Below are positions 1 through 8,784 of a stretch of 53,458 nt of DNA, piece by piece. Source of the stretch: CAVZLD01 sp964522605 (GTDB taxonomy: Bacteria; Planctomycetota; Planctomycetia; Pirellulales; Pirellulaceae); assembly GCA_964522605.1 (NCBI GenBank), contig CAZFWV010000008.1, forward strand, positions 1-53,458, in the 5' to 3' direction. The notes under the pieces were generated by a model. That model did no database searches. It was not told where the DNA came from and saw only the letters and a program-made list of their open reading frames with translations. Numbering within the stretch: position 1 is the first letter of the stretch; every line of letters begins with the position of its first letter. Position numbers and translations under genes: made by a program.

Positions 1-85
1 CCCGCCTGCTGCCCGCTGCATGAATTGCCCTTGCCGCTTGCTACGTAAGGGTTTACCATGAATCGCCCGACGTGATGATAAGCCG

Positions 86-109
86 GCCCGACGTGCTTGC
101 ATGTCGGGC
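86..109 (+). terminator. Hairpin with T-rich tail, likely terminator of the gene left of the window
   Basis: A 10-bp stem (GCCCGACGTG at 86-95 with CATGTCGGGC at 100-109, one mismatch) closes a CTTG loop and is followed by TGTTTCTGTT. This fits an intrinsic terminator for a plus-strand gene ending before or at the window edge, and it separates that gene from yajC. No confident coding region is visible in bases 1-85. Confidence 0.5.
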
Positions 110-138
110 TGTTTCTGTTGAGAGCGGAGTGATCGGTC

Positions 139-486
139 ATGACCTCGGCAATCATCTTGGCGGCCCAGGCGAACCCCGACAACGGAGTCAATCCGCTGTT
201 GCAGTTCGCTCCGTTCATTATCATTGGCATTCTGTTCTACATGATGCTTATTCGTCCGGAGCGGCGGAAGCGTGCAGACTTGGAACGGATGCTGGGGAAC
301 CTGAAGAAAAACGATCGGGTGATCACGATCGGGGGAATCTACGGCACGATCGTAAATGCGCCCCAAGGTTCCAAGGAAGTAACACTCAAGGTGGATGAAA
401 GCAACAATACTCGATTGCGCGTGCTGCGCAGTTCGATTTCGCAAGTACTTTCGTCAGACGAACTCAGCGAGACGACCGAGGCGTAG
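139..486 (+). CDS. yajC: Sec translocase accessory subunit YajC
   Basis: Small single-span inner-membrane protein of 115 residues that associates with SecD and SecF and aids protein export. A hydrophobic segment lies at about residues 22-40 (FAPFIIIGILFYMMLIRPERRK), and the RPERRK edge is the family hallmark after the membrane span. It is followed by the small beta domain with LKKNDRVITIGGIYGTI, the typical YajC core. The ATG at 139 has GGAG at 126-129, nine bases upstream. It lies 83 bases before secDF in the same direction, the classical yajC-secD-secF order, so the function is well supported. The residues after about 105 are polar and variable. Confidence 0.95.
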   Translation: MTSAIILAAQANPDNGVNPLLQFAPFIIIGILFYMMLIRPERRKRADLERMLGNLKKNDRVITIGGIYGTIVNAPQGSKEVTLKVDESNNTRLRVLRSSISQVLSSDELSETTEA

Positions 487-569
487 ACGCGGAGTAGGAT
501 TCCACTCGAACGACGTTTTCCCATTGGCAAGCTCGGGGTTTCGTCTCTTCTAATCAGGATTTGGCAAAC

Positions 570-3500
570 ATGCAGTCTTCGCTTGTTCTACTCACACTCT
601 TCGCGATTGTGGTGATCGCGTTTCTCGTCGGCAATTACGTCGCCCGATCGTATCGCATGCCCGAAACCGGCTGGAAGGTCAGCTTGATCCTCGCCGTGCT
701 TGGTTTCGCCGGCGTCATCCTCTGGACCAGTTGGCCGCCAAAGCAAGGCATTGACCTGAAAGGAGGCGTCATCCTCATCTACGAGGTCGACGAGGACCTG
801 ACGGCCCAAGCGGCTCGACAACGACAGACAGCGGGGACAGAGCAGGCGCCGAAATCCGATGAGGAGGCCGCGCAGGAACTGGCCGAGGACGAAGTTGACC
901 GATTCGGGCAAATTGACATGCCGGCGCTGATCCAGGCACTCAGTCGCCGAATCAATCCGGGCGGCGTGCAAGAAATCGTCGTTCGTCGCTACGGGGATAA
1001 CCAAGTCGAGATCATTATCCCGGATGTCTCGAGCCAGGAAGTCGAACGCGTGAAGAAGCTGATCACCACGGGCGGCTTCCTCAAGTTCATGATTGTCGCG
1101 AATGAGCGGGATCATGGTCACCTGTTCGATTTGGCCGACGACCCGGATCAGGCGGGACAATACGAGCTGCGCGATGACCAAGGCGACGTGGTCGCCCAAT
1201 GGGTCAAGCTGAGTCTCGATCCGGAAGCTGACCAATCGCAGGGCCCGGTCTATCGCGTCGAGCCACCGGGATCGAAGACGCGAATGGTGCGCGGGCGGAA
1301 AGAGATCCTGATGCAGGTCGACCCCAACCTCAACCTGCAGGGCAAGCACCTGGCTTCGGTGCGCAAAGGCTTTAAGGATCTCAGTCCGATTGTTGAGTTT
1401 TCGATGAACGCCGAAGGTGCCGGCTTAATGGGCGTCCTGACTGCCAGCAACCTGCCGGACACGACATCGGGTCACTATTCCCTGCTGGGAATCGTCATGG
1501 ATGGCGAGTTGATTTCGGCCCCACGAATCAACGACACAATCACCAGCAGTGGAATCATTGAGGGCCGGTTCACCGATGAGGAAGTGGACATGCTGGTCAA
1601 TGTGCTGCGGGCCGGTCGACTGCCCGCGGTGCTGCGAGAAGATCCAATCAGTCAAAATGAGATCAGCCCACTCCTGGGAAAAGACACGATTCGGCAAGGC
1701 AAGATCTCGATCGGTGTCTCGCTGGTCGCCGTGCTGGCCTTCATGCTGTTCTATTATCGGTTTGCTGGGATCGTCGCCTGCCTGGCACTCGTCGCGAACC
1801 TCGTGCTCATCCTGGCGCTGATGATTTTCGTCGGAGCCGCCTTCTCCTTACCTGGTATGGCTGGATTGGTTCTCACCGTCGGCATGTCCGTCGATGCCAA
1901 TGTGCTGATCTTTGAGCGAATGCGTGAGGAAATGCGCAACGGAGCCGCCTTACGGATGGCGATCCGCAACGGATTTGGCCGCGCCACGCGAACGATTGTC
2001 GATGCCAACGTCACCACCTTGATCACCGCGATCGTTCTTTACTTGATTGGTAACGAACAGCTGCGTGCCTTTGCCGTCACCTTGATCCTGGGCATCCTGA
2101 TGTGCTTGTTCACGGCCATCTTCTGTTCGCGCGTCGTGTTTGATATCGCGGAGCGACGTCGGTGGCTCAAGAAACTGTCGATGATGCAGATGTTTGCCTC
2201 GCCCAATCTGAATCTGTTTGGGATGCGGCGCGCGGCCATCGCCTTCTCGATCCTGGTGATGGCGATCGGAATTGGAGCCGTCGCAGCGCGGGGTCGACAG
2301 ATCTTCGATATCGACTTCCTCGGAGGCACCTCGGTCCAGGTGCTCTTGCGCAAAGATCACGCCATGCCGATTGCCGAAGTTCGGAAGTTGGCGGATCAAC
2401 TCCGCGAGAACCCGCTGACCAAAGACCTGATTCAGGACATTTCCGTCACCGGCGTGACATCGGAAGAGCATGGATCAAACCGAATCTATCGAATCGATAC
2501 GTCCCTACGAAAGCCGGAGGATGCGACCGAACAGAAAGGGACGTACACGGCCAATATCGCCCACGTGCAGAACGCGCTGAAAGAGATTTTCCGCGACGCA
2601 CAGGGGAATCTGATGTTACAGACGCATTCGATGAGCTTCACTTCGCCGACCGCCCCGGAAATGGACGCTCCGCCAGAAACGAGCGCGCCCGCGGCAGATG
2701 CCCCCTTCCTGCCGATGGAGACCGACGAAACGTCGTCCTCGGACGAGACTCAGGCCGAGGTGGAGGCGAGTGGGTTCGGTCAAGAGGAGTCGGAAACCGA
2801 ACCTTCCGAAGCCACCGGTCTGGAGGAAAGCCCGACGGACTCCGCGGGAACGGATGATTCTTCGTCCGACGCGACAACGCCCAATGACGATCAGGGCGCC
2901 AACAACGCAACGCTTGATGGCACCCTGCTCGCTTTCGCCGGCGATGAATTACTGGCTCAACTCGATGAGGAAACAGCTGCTTCCGCGGCGGTGGACGAAC
3001 CGATCGTTCCGAGTACGTCAAACCAAGGATCGACGGCAACTGAGCCCGCCGCCGATGGGACAATTCCCATGCAGGCGGCCGCCCCCGTGGCCTCCGACGC
3101 AAGCATTCTGCGTTCCCAATCCGAGATCGCTCTCGGGTCGCAGGAACAAGAAGACGAGAAACTGAATGCGGAGACGCTCGAGGAATTGATCAAGGAAACC
3201 GCCGACCGGCTGAACTTGACCGAACCAGACGTCGTGCTGTCCAATCCGGCATGGGATGGCAGCAGCAGCCATCCTTACGCAAATTGGACCGTCAAACTAT
3301 CCAATCCACCGGCCGAAGCCCAACAGATTCTCGACGCCTTGCAGAATCAGCTTAACTCAACCCCCGTTTGGCTGGCCGCGGATCAGATCGGCAGCTCGGT
3401 CGCGCTCAACAAGACGAATCAGGCATTGGTCGCCATTGGTGCGAGCTTGCTTGGAATCATCGCGTACCTTTGGATTCGATTCCAACACGTGGTCTATGGC

Positions 3501-3983
3501 GTTGCCGCCGTCGTCGCCGTCGTTCACGACGTCGTCGTCACGATTGGAGCGATTGCCCTCAGCTATTGGCTGGCCGGCGTATTGGGATTCCTGCAGGTTG
3601 AGGAATTCAAGATCAGTCTTCCCGTGGTTGCAGCGATCCTGACAATCATCGGATACTCGCTGAACGATACGATCGTGATCTTCGACCGCATTCGCGAGAT
3701 TAAGGGAAAGAGCCCGCAACTTACGGTTTCGATGATTAACGACAGTATCAATCAGACCTTGAGTCGAACGATCTTGACGTCGTTAACCACGTTGATCGTT
3801 GTCGTCATCTTGTACGCGATCGGTGGCCCCGGAATTCACGCGTTTGCCTTTGCCCTGATCGTGGGTGTCGTGGCCGGAACGTACAGTACCGTCTTCATCG
3901 CCTCGCCCGTACTGCTGTGGTTTAGCGGGAGCAAGGCAGCGAGCACGAAGCCGGTTGCGGAGAAAGTCCCCGCGACTTCCTGA
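570..3983 (+). CDS. secDF: Fused SecD-SecF protein-export membrane protein with long acidic insert
   Basis: RND-like proton-driven factor that helps complete Sec-dependent export; SecD and SecF are fused in one chain of about 1137 residues. The SecD half shows the N-terminal spans, GIDLKGGVILIYEVD (first periplasmic domain) and the membrane motif GMSVDANVLIFERMREE. The SecF half starts near nt 2200 with NLNLFGMRRAAIAF, then DIDFLGGTSVQVLL, and ends with GYSLNDTIVIFDRIRE. A low-complexity Asp/Glu/Ser/Thr/Ala-rich stretch (about nt 2646-3165, some 170 residues) interrupts the SecF periplasmic domain; the domain resumes at LNAETLEELIKETADRL. The frame opens at a TTG (561), but AGGA at 556-559 is correctly spaced only for the ATG at 570, so I use that. 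Confidence 0.95.
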   Translation: MQSSLVLLTLFAIVVIAFLVGNYVARSYRMPETGWKVSLILAVLGFAGVILWTSWPPKQGIDLKGGVILIYEVDEDLTAQAARQRQTAGTEQAPKSDEEAAQELAEDEVDRFGQIDMPALIQALSRRINPGGVQEIVVRRYGDNQVEIIIPDVSSQEVERVKKLITTGGFLKFMIVANERDHGHLFDLADDPDQAGQYELRDDQGDVVAQWVKLSLDPEADQSQGPVYRVEPPGSKTRMVRGRKEILMQVDPNLNLQGKHLASVRKGFKDLSPIVEFSMNAEGAGLMGVLTASNLPDTTSGHYSLLGIVMDGELISAPRINDTITSSGIIEGRFTDEEVDMLVNVLRAGRLPAVLREDPISQNEISPLLGKDTIRQGKISIGVSLVAVLAFMLFYYRFAGIVACLALVANLVLILALMIFVGAAFSLPGMAGLVLTVGMSVDANVLIFERMREEMRNGAALRMAIRNGFGRATRTIVDANVTTLITAIVLYLIGNEQLRAFAVTLILGILMCLFTAIFCSRVVFDIAERRRWLKKLSMMQMFASPNLNLFGMRRAAIAFSILVMAIGIGAVAARGRQIFDIDFLGGTSVQVLLRKDHAMPIAEVRKLADQLRENPLTKDLIQDISVTGVTSEEHGSNRIYRIDTSLRKPEDATEQKGTYTANIAHVQNALKEIFRDAQGNLMLQTHSMSFTSPTAPEMDAPPETSAPAADAPFLPMETDETSSSDETQAEVEASGFGQEESETEPSEATGLEESPTDSAGTDDSSSDATTPNDDQGANNATLDGTLLAFAGDELLAQLDEETAASAAVDEPIVPSTSNQGSTATEPAADGTIPMQAAAPVASDASILRSQSEIALGSQEQEDEKLNAETLEELIKETADRLNLTEPDVVLSNPAWDGSSSHPYANWTVKLSNPPAEAQQILDALQNQLNSTPVWLAADQIGSSVALNKTNQALVAIGASLLGIIAYLWIRFQHVVYGVAAVVAVVHDVVVTIGAIALSYWLAGVLGFLQVEEFKISLPVVAAILTIIGYSLNDTIVIFDRIREIKGKSPQLTVSMINDSINQTLSRTILTSLTTLIVVVILYAIGGPGIHAFAFALIVGVVAGTYSTVFIASPVLLWFSGSKAASTKPVAEKVPATS

Positions 3984-4018
3984 GCGACCCGCGACCGCAC
4001 ACGCAAACCAACCGATAC

Positions 4019-4056
4019 GCACCGCGCCGTTGACCGAAAGGGACATCGCGCGGTGC
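4019..4056. terminator. Perfect 9-bp hairpin downstream of secDF
   Basis: GCACCGCGC (4019-4027) pairs perfectly with GCGCGGTGC (4048-4056) around a 20-base loop, 35 bases after the secDF stop. There is no T-run, so it could be a 3'-end stabilising hairpin or part of a Rho-dependent end rather than a classical intrinsic terminator. Confidence 0.35.
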
Positions 4057-4216
4057 GACCCGCAATTCGCGCGGCGCAGGTGATCTCTGCGCAGTCGCCG
4101 CTTCTTGCCTGGCAAGCAAACCCCGGACGCATTGGAGGACGTTTCTCGAAATCTGGGCCGTTCCGAGAAAAGTTCCCATGATCGGCGGAACGATTCTATC
4201 TGGAAGCCGTTTCAGA

Positions 4217-4274
4217 ACTGGGCGGGCGACGACCCGGCGGATCCAGGCTCGGCAGGAGCCTTCCCCTCCCGAAT
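4217..4274. repeat. Decayed copy of dispersed palindromic repeat R1
   Basis: The right arm (4246-4274, GGCTCGGCAGGAGCCTTCCC...) matches the right arm of the intact palindrome at 39541-39569 at 26 of 29 bases by eye. The left side (from ACTGGGCGGGCGACG near 4217) is only a rough match, as if part of the left arm and loop had been lost. It sits in the 390-base gap between secDF and the LysM gene, where I see no other gene. Confidence 0.6.
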
Positions 4275-4373
4275 GACGGCTTTGACTGCGCTCTGCAGCG
4301 CGATGCGACGGAACGCGAATCGGTATCCCAGGGACGATCCGAAAGCCCTCCCGATGCATCGAGATTTTCACAC

Positions 4374-4976
4374 ATGACTCGTTGGCTCCAGTGCCCCGCA
4401 GCTCTGATTGTCCCGCTCCTCGCGCTGGTCCTCTTTCTGCGTTCTGAGTCGCACGGACCATCCGAAACCGCCCCTCCCGCACCACAGGGAGGCGAACGCT
4501 TGTTGCTCCGCCGGACACCGTCGACAAGCGAAGAAGGATCCAACGTCGAATCGACAGCGCTTCCTCGTCGGCTCGCCGCCGAACAAAAATCGGTCGGCTC
4601 GGGGGCATCCGAGACGGTCCAATCAAACTCGCCACGCCCGACTCAGCCGTTGCCCGGAACGCAACTCGACCCCGCATCCTACTCAATCGATCCAGCACGA
4701 CGGTCCGAACCGCCGGCCGGCCGCCCCAGTTCCCTGCCGCCCGATGCTGCCTCGCGAGAACGTGCTTCCAGTGTCCCACCAAAGCGCACACCGACTCGTC
4801 GCACGTTCGTCAAACATCGCGTCGTTGACGGGGATGACCTACGAAACCTCGCACGGCGCTATCTGAAGGATGCCAACCGCGCTCTGGAGATTTTCCACGC
4901 CAATCGCGACGTGCTCGAGCAGCCCGATCTCTTGCCGCTGGGAGTGGAACTGCAGATCCCGGTCGCCCTTCCGTAA
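4374..4976 (+). CDS. Membrane-anchored LysM-domain protein
   Basis: 200-residue protein with an N-terminal hydrophobic segment (about residues 8-23, AALIVPLLALVLFL), a long Pro/Ser/Arg-rich low-complexity linker (about 28-140), and a C-terminal LysM-like domain (about 145-198). The LysM signature is visible as VVDGDDLRNLARRYLKDANRALEIFHANRD...LPLGVELQIP, matching the usual GDTL..IA..Y......I...N......L..G..L.IP pattern. It probably binds peptidoglycan or another glycan outside the cytoplasmic membrane. The specific partner is unknown. No close operon partner: the flanking hydrolase gene is on the opposite strand and converges on it. Confidence 0.8.
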   Translation: MTRWLQCPAALIVPLLALVLFLRSESHGPSETAPPAPQGGERLLLRRTPSTSEEGSNVESTALPRRLAAEQKSVGSGASETVQSNSPRPTQPLPGTQLDPASYSIDPARRSEPPAGRPSSLPPDAASRERASSVPPKRTPTRRTFVKHRVVDGDDLRNLARRYLKDANRALEIFHANRDVLEQPDLLPLGVELQIPVALP

Positions 4977-5091
4977 TGCGATTCGGCCTGCCACCTGGGA
5001 AAAGAGACATCGTCCGCCGATGACCGGCCGCTCCGCTCTTGTCGCCGCGAGCGGCGATCCGTCGCAACACGACCGGCAATTCCATCCCGCG

Positions 5092-6087
5092 TCAGGGTAG
5101 CGACCGATCCTGCCAGGGGTATTGATCCGCACGATCCACAAGACGCCACTGGATGAACTCTTCAATTCGTTCCGGCACCTTGAGGGCATTACTCGTCAGC
5201 AGCTTGGTGCCCTGAAGACTCGTGTCCAGCTCCAAGAGAAACAGATCTTGTAGCCGCTGTCGCTCCTGTGGATCCGTCGGAATCTCGCGATGTGATCGCT
5301 TGAGCGTGTTGAAAATCCGTCTGCCGGCCGTCGCTGCATCCGACTGTTGCTCTCCGAAGATCACCATCGCGGATAATTCACCTCGCACCACGCGGTCATC
5401 CAACGCGGGTTGGAGCGGAAGGCCCCGAAAGGACTGCTCCGGCGAGACTAAAACAAACGCCTTGACATCCTGTCCCTGTTTGAGCGTCGGTAGCGGAGGA
5501 ACACTCCAGTCGTAACGAACCCAATTCAATCCGACGACGGCCCCCATGTCGAATCCGACGAAACAGAGTAAATCGATATTCAATTCTCCCGCGTTGTTCT
5601 TCTGCAGGAGGTGGGACTTCGCCGCCTCGATATCGTATTGCATGTCGCGGAAATCCTGGATGCGAAATGCGTCTCGGTCCAGCGTTTCATCCGGCCGTCC
5701 CATGAATCCGCGCCGCATTGTACGGCCATGTCCGCGCAGGTCCGGCACAATCACTGCATGCCCCGCTCGCTGCAAGCGTTCAGCCAGTGGCAGGCAATCG
5801 ACCCCCGAGCCTGCTCCTCGAGGGCCTTCCCAGCCGTGCACCAAAATGATGGGCACCGTCTGTTTTCCTTGCGTCCCTGGATAATAGACAGCGTGAACCT
5901 GGACGCGATCCTTCGCCTGTAATGTGAGGGTCTCGGGCGGAGGCCATTTCTTCTGCGCCGCACCCGCCGGCTCGCCCTGGGCCCCTGCAGTGGCTCCGAT
6001 GCTCAGAACCAGCAGTCCGGCAAGATGCAATCGAAATCGGTACATCAGTCGGTTCCGCTCGAACCCTCCGACATGGAATCTGATCAT
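5092..6087 (-). CDS. Secreted alpha/beta-hydrolase-like protein with altered nucleophile
   Basis: About 331 residues with an N-terminal signal peptide (MYRFRLHLAGLLVLSIGATAG-A-Q region). The fold is indicated by VPIILVHGWEGPRG (oxyanion-hole HG), VIVPDLRGHGRT, and a nucleophile-elbow position reading VGFDMGAVVGLNW. The usual GxSxG serine is replaced by Asp, and the place where the catalytic His is expected (LQGTKLL near the C-terminus) shows no His. So it may use Asp, or be a binding protein without hydrolase activity. Two starts are possible: ATG at 6087 with GGGGGA nine bases upstream, used here, or ATG at 6045, which gives a shorter signal peptide. The open frame farther upstream runs toward repeat DNA. 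Substrate unknown. Confidence 0.75.
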   Translation of the reverse strand: MIRFHVGGFERNRLMYRFRLHLAGLLVLSIGATAGAQGEPAGAAQKKWPPPETLTLQAKDRVQVHAVYYPGTQGKQTVPIILVHGWEGPRGAGSGVDCLPLAERLQRAGHAVIVPDLRGHGRTMRRGFMGRPDETLDRDAFRIQDFRDMQYDIEAAKSHLLQKNNAGELNIDLLCFVGFDMGAVVGLNWVRYDWSVPPLPTLKQGQDVKAFVLVSPEQSFRGLPLQPALDDRVVRGELSAMVIFGEQQSDAATAGRRIFNTLKRSHREIPTDPQERQRLQDLFLLELDTSLQGTKLLTSNALKVPERIEEFIQWRLVDRADQYPWQDRSLP

Positions 6088-6233
6088 CGACTTGAATCCC
6101 CCTTGCCACAAACGCCATCCCCCCTGATTTATGGTAGATGTCCCTCCAACACGGGTCAACGCAGCGGCGCTTCGAGAGCTTGACCCCAGGCGATGACTCG
6201 ACACATTCGTTCGACAACACTAGGATCAATCAG

Positions 6234-6440
6234 GGGCTTTTGGTCAGGGCTTTTGGTCAGGGCTTTTGGTCAGGGCTCGCAGCCAGGGNNNNNNNNNNNN
6301 NNNNNNNNNNNNNNNNNNNNNNNNNNNNNNNNNNNNNNNNNNNNNNNNNNNNNNNNNNNNNNNNNNNNNNNNNNNNNNNNNNNNNNNNGGGCTTTTGGTC
6401 AGGGCTTTTGGTCAGGGCTTTTGGTCAGGGCTCGCAGCCA
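6234..6440. repeat. 13-bp tandem repeat arranged in a 52-bp higher-order unit, interrupted by the gap
   Basis: On the left side GGGCTTTTGGTCA occurs three times (6234-6272), followed by the variant GGGCTCGCAGCCA (6273-6285). The same three-plus-one order returns on the right (6389-6440). Between them lie 100 N. The array therefore looks like repeats of a 52-base unit (4 x 13), and further decayed units (GGGGCCTTTGGCTGACC) follow to about 6457. It lies in the 677-base region between the hydrolase (minus) and the vWA gene (plus), in which I find no credible gene. Confidence 0.9.
6289..6388. other. Assembly gap (100 N)
   Basis: A run of exactly 100 N, the conventional placeholder for a gap of unknown size. 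Both edges are the same repeat phase, so the true array may contain many more units; lengths and any open frames across this point are meaningless. Confidence 0.98.
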
Positions 6441-6764
6441 GGGGCCTTTGGCTGACCATCCATCCCGTGATCGTTGATCTCCGGTCACGATATGCGTCGC
6501 CGTGTGTCTGTCCGCGGGGGTGATCGGTTTTCACGCAGTGAGTACATCTCGGACGGGAGATCGCTGTAAACCGTGACGCGGTTTCGGCTCTCGCTGGCAC
6601 CCGAGAACCGACATCGAGCTGCGGCTGTTGAGCGAGCTCTCGTCGCGGCCGCTCGGGTGGCTGAACGGGGGCAGTATCGCCGTTCAGCCCCGTCACGGGA
6701 CTGAACCGGTCTCCCATCACCCGTTCACGGGGTATTCGGTCAGTGGCTGACGTGAGGATCAATT

Positions 6765-8780
6765 TTGACGATCCGCGACATCGACCCAACGTCGGAACCG
6801 AACAGCGCCCCCCATCATGAGGGGACGTCCGACTATTGGGTTTCTTCGGCTTGGCTCGTAAGCCTGCTGTTGCATTTGGTCTTCCTATTGTTCTTCAGTC
6901 TGCTCTCCCCTCAAGCGGATCGCCTGCAGCGTGTATTGCTGATCGCAACGCCTCAGGAAGAACAGCCGAAGATCGAAGATCTCTCACGGCAGGAGTTTCA
7001 CTTCGATCCCACGCCGCGCGAGCAGATCGGTGGAAACGAACTCGGTGGCTTGCCAAGCGAACTGCCCGGTGGATTGCCGACTCCCGAATTGCCCCAGTGG
7101 ACCACGCTCGAGCTGCCATCGCAGGACCGGGGGGAAATCGCATTTCGCGAGTTCATCGAGGCGGCGACGGGAGTCGATCCGGAAGTCACCGAGACCGTCC
7201 GAGGTACGGCCGGCGTCGGGGTGACGCGCGCCGAGGGTGCCATCGATCGGATCACGCACGAAATCCTGCTCTCGCTGGAAGAACGAAATACGCTCGTCGT
7301 CTGGTTCTTTGACCAATCGGGTAGCCTGGCAAGTCAACGCGAAGCGATTCTGGCGCGATTCGGTCGCATTTACGAAGAACTGGGCGTCATTCAAACGTCG
7401 GAGCATCCAGCGGCCCGCCGTTCCGATCCGAAGCCCCTGTTGACCTCGGTGGTCGCCTTTGGACGCGAGGTCCTCTTTCCGCTGGACAAACCGTCCGATG
7501 ATCTGCCGCAGATCCGAGAAGCGGTCGCCCACATCGCATTGGATGACAGTGGAATCGAGCAAGTCTTCACGGCGATTCGCGCAGCAACGATGCGTTTTCG
7601 CAAATATCGGGTACGCAATGCCACGACGGGCGAAGCAGCACGCAACGTGATGTTCATTGTGTTCACTGACGAGGCTGGTGACGATCAGGATCAGCTCGAC
7701 CCAACCGTCCAGTTATGCCGGCGTCTGGCCATTCCCGTGTATGTTGTCGGCGTGCCCGCACCCTTCGGTCGACGCGAGACACTCGTGAAGTGGGTTGATC
7801 CGGATCCGCAGTACGACCAGAGACCTCAATGGGGACGAGTCCACCAGGGGCCCGAGACGCTGCTTCCCGAGCGAGTGAAGATCCATTTTGCGAATTCGGC
7901 GGAGCAAGATGACGTGATCGATTCCGGCTTTGGCCCTTTCGCATTGACTCGGTTGTGTTACGAGACAGGCGGAATCTACTTCGCCGTCCATCCGAATCGC
8001 ACGACAACGCGGAACGTATCGCGGGGCGAAACCGCAGTCTATTCGGCGCATCTGCGAACGTTTTTTGATGAAGACGCGATGCGCCGATACCGCCCCGACT
8101 ACGTGTCGGCTCAGGAGTATTTCCGACGCGTGAAGGAGAATCGCGCGCGATCATCGCTCGTCCAGGCGGCAGAGCAATCCTGGATCACTCCGTTGGAGCA
8201 ACCGCGTGTTCGTTTTGTTGTCCGGGACGAGGCAGGTTTTGCCAGTGAGCTTACCGAGGCACAGAAGTCGGCTGCCAAACTAGAGCCCGCCACGCGGCCT
8301 CTGTACGAACTTCTGAAGCAAGGCGAATCAGATCGCCAGAAGGAGACGGTTCCGCGCTGGCAGGCCGGATACGATCTGGCCATGGGCCGTGTCCTCGCGG
8401 TCAGGGTCCGATCCGAAGCGTACAACGAGATGCTGGCTCGTGCGAAACGCGGGATGAAATTCGCCAATCCGGCGAACAATACCTGGATGCTGATCCCTTC
8501 CTCGAAAATCACGGCCGGAAGCCAGCTGGAAAACCTGGGCGAACAGGCACTTGATTACCTTCATCGTGTGGTGAAGGAGCATCCGGGAACACCGTGGGCC
8601 TGGCTGGCACAACGGGAACTGAGCCAACCGATGGGTTGGGAATGGAAGGAAGGTCACACGCCGCTGCCGCCACCGGCAACTCAGGTGGTCACCGTAGACA
8701 ATCCTCCCGCGGCGCCGGCAGATGACCAACCTCAGATCATTCGGCGACCGCCGCCACGACGTCCTCCTCCGAGGCTGTGA
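6765..8780 (+). CDS. Membrane-anchored von Willebrand factor A domain protein
   Basis: 671 residues. A single membrane span at about residues 30-48 (LVSLLLHLVFLLFFSLL) is followed by an extracytoplasmic region and a vWA domain. The MIDAS metal-binding motif DxSxS is seen at residues 183-187 (FFDQSGS), with a downstream FTDEAGDD segment. The C-terminal tail is Pro/Arg-rich (RRPPPRRPPPRL). The start is a TTG with GAGG (6754-6757) seven bases upstream; no ATG is close enough to compete. The role is likely metal-dependent protein binding at the cell surface or periplasm; ligand unknown. It ends four bases before the convergent isomerase-like gene. Confidence 0.8.
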   Translation: MTIRDIDPTSEPNSAPHHEGTSDYWVSSAWLVSLLLHLVFLLFFSLLSPQADRLQRVLLIATPQEEQPKIEDLSRQEFHFDPTPREQIGGNELGGLPSELPGGLPTPELPQWTTLELPSQDRGEIAFREFIEAATGVDPEVTETVRGTAGVGVTRAEGAIDRITHEILLSLEERNTLVVWFFDQSGSLASQREAILARFGRIYEELGVIQTSEHPAARRSDPKPLLTSVVAFGREVLFPLDKPSDDLPQIREAVAHIALDDSGIEQVFTAIRAATMRFRKYRVRNATTGEAARNVMFIVFTDEAGDDQDQLDPTVQLCRRLAIPVYVVGVPAPFGRRETLVKWVDPDPQYDQRPQWGRVHQGPETLLPERVKIHFANSAEQDDVIDSGFGPFALTRLCYETGGIYFAVHPNRTTTRNVSRGETAVYSAHLRTFFDEDAMRRYRPDYVSAQEYFRRVKENRARSSLVQAAEQSWITPLEQPRVRFVVRDEAGFASELTEAQKSAAKLEPATRPLYELLKQGESDRQKETVPRWQAGYDLAMGRVLAVRVRSEAYNEMLARAKRGMKFANPANNTWMLIPSSKITAGSQLENLGEQALDYLHRVVKEHPGTPWAWLAQRELSQPMGWEWKEGHTPLPPPATQVVTVDNPPAAPADDQPQIIRRPPPRRPPPRL

Positions 8781-8784
8781 TCTT

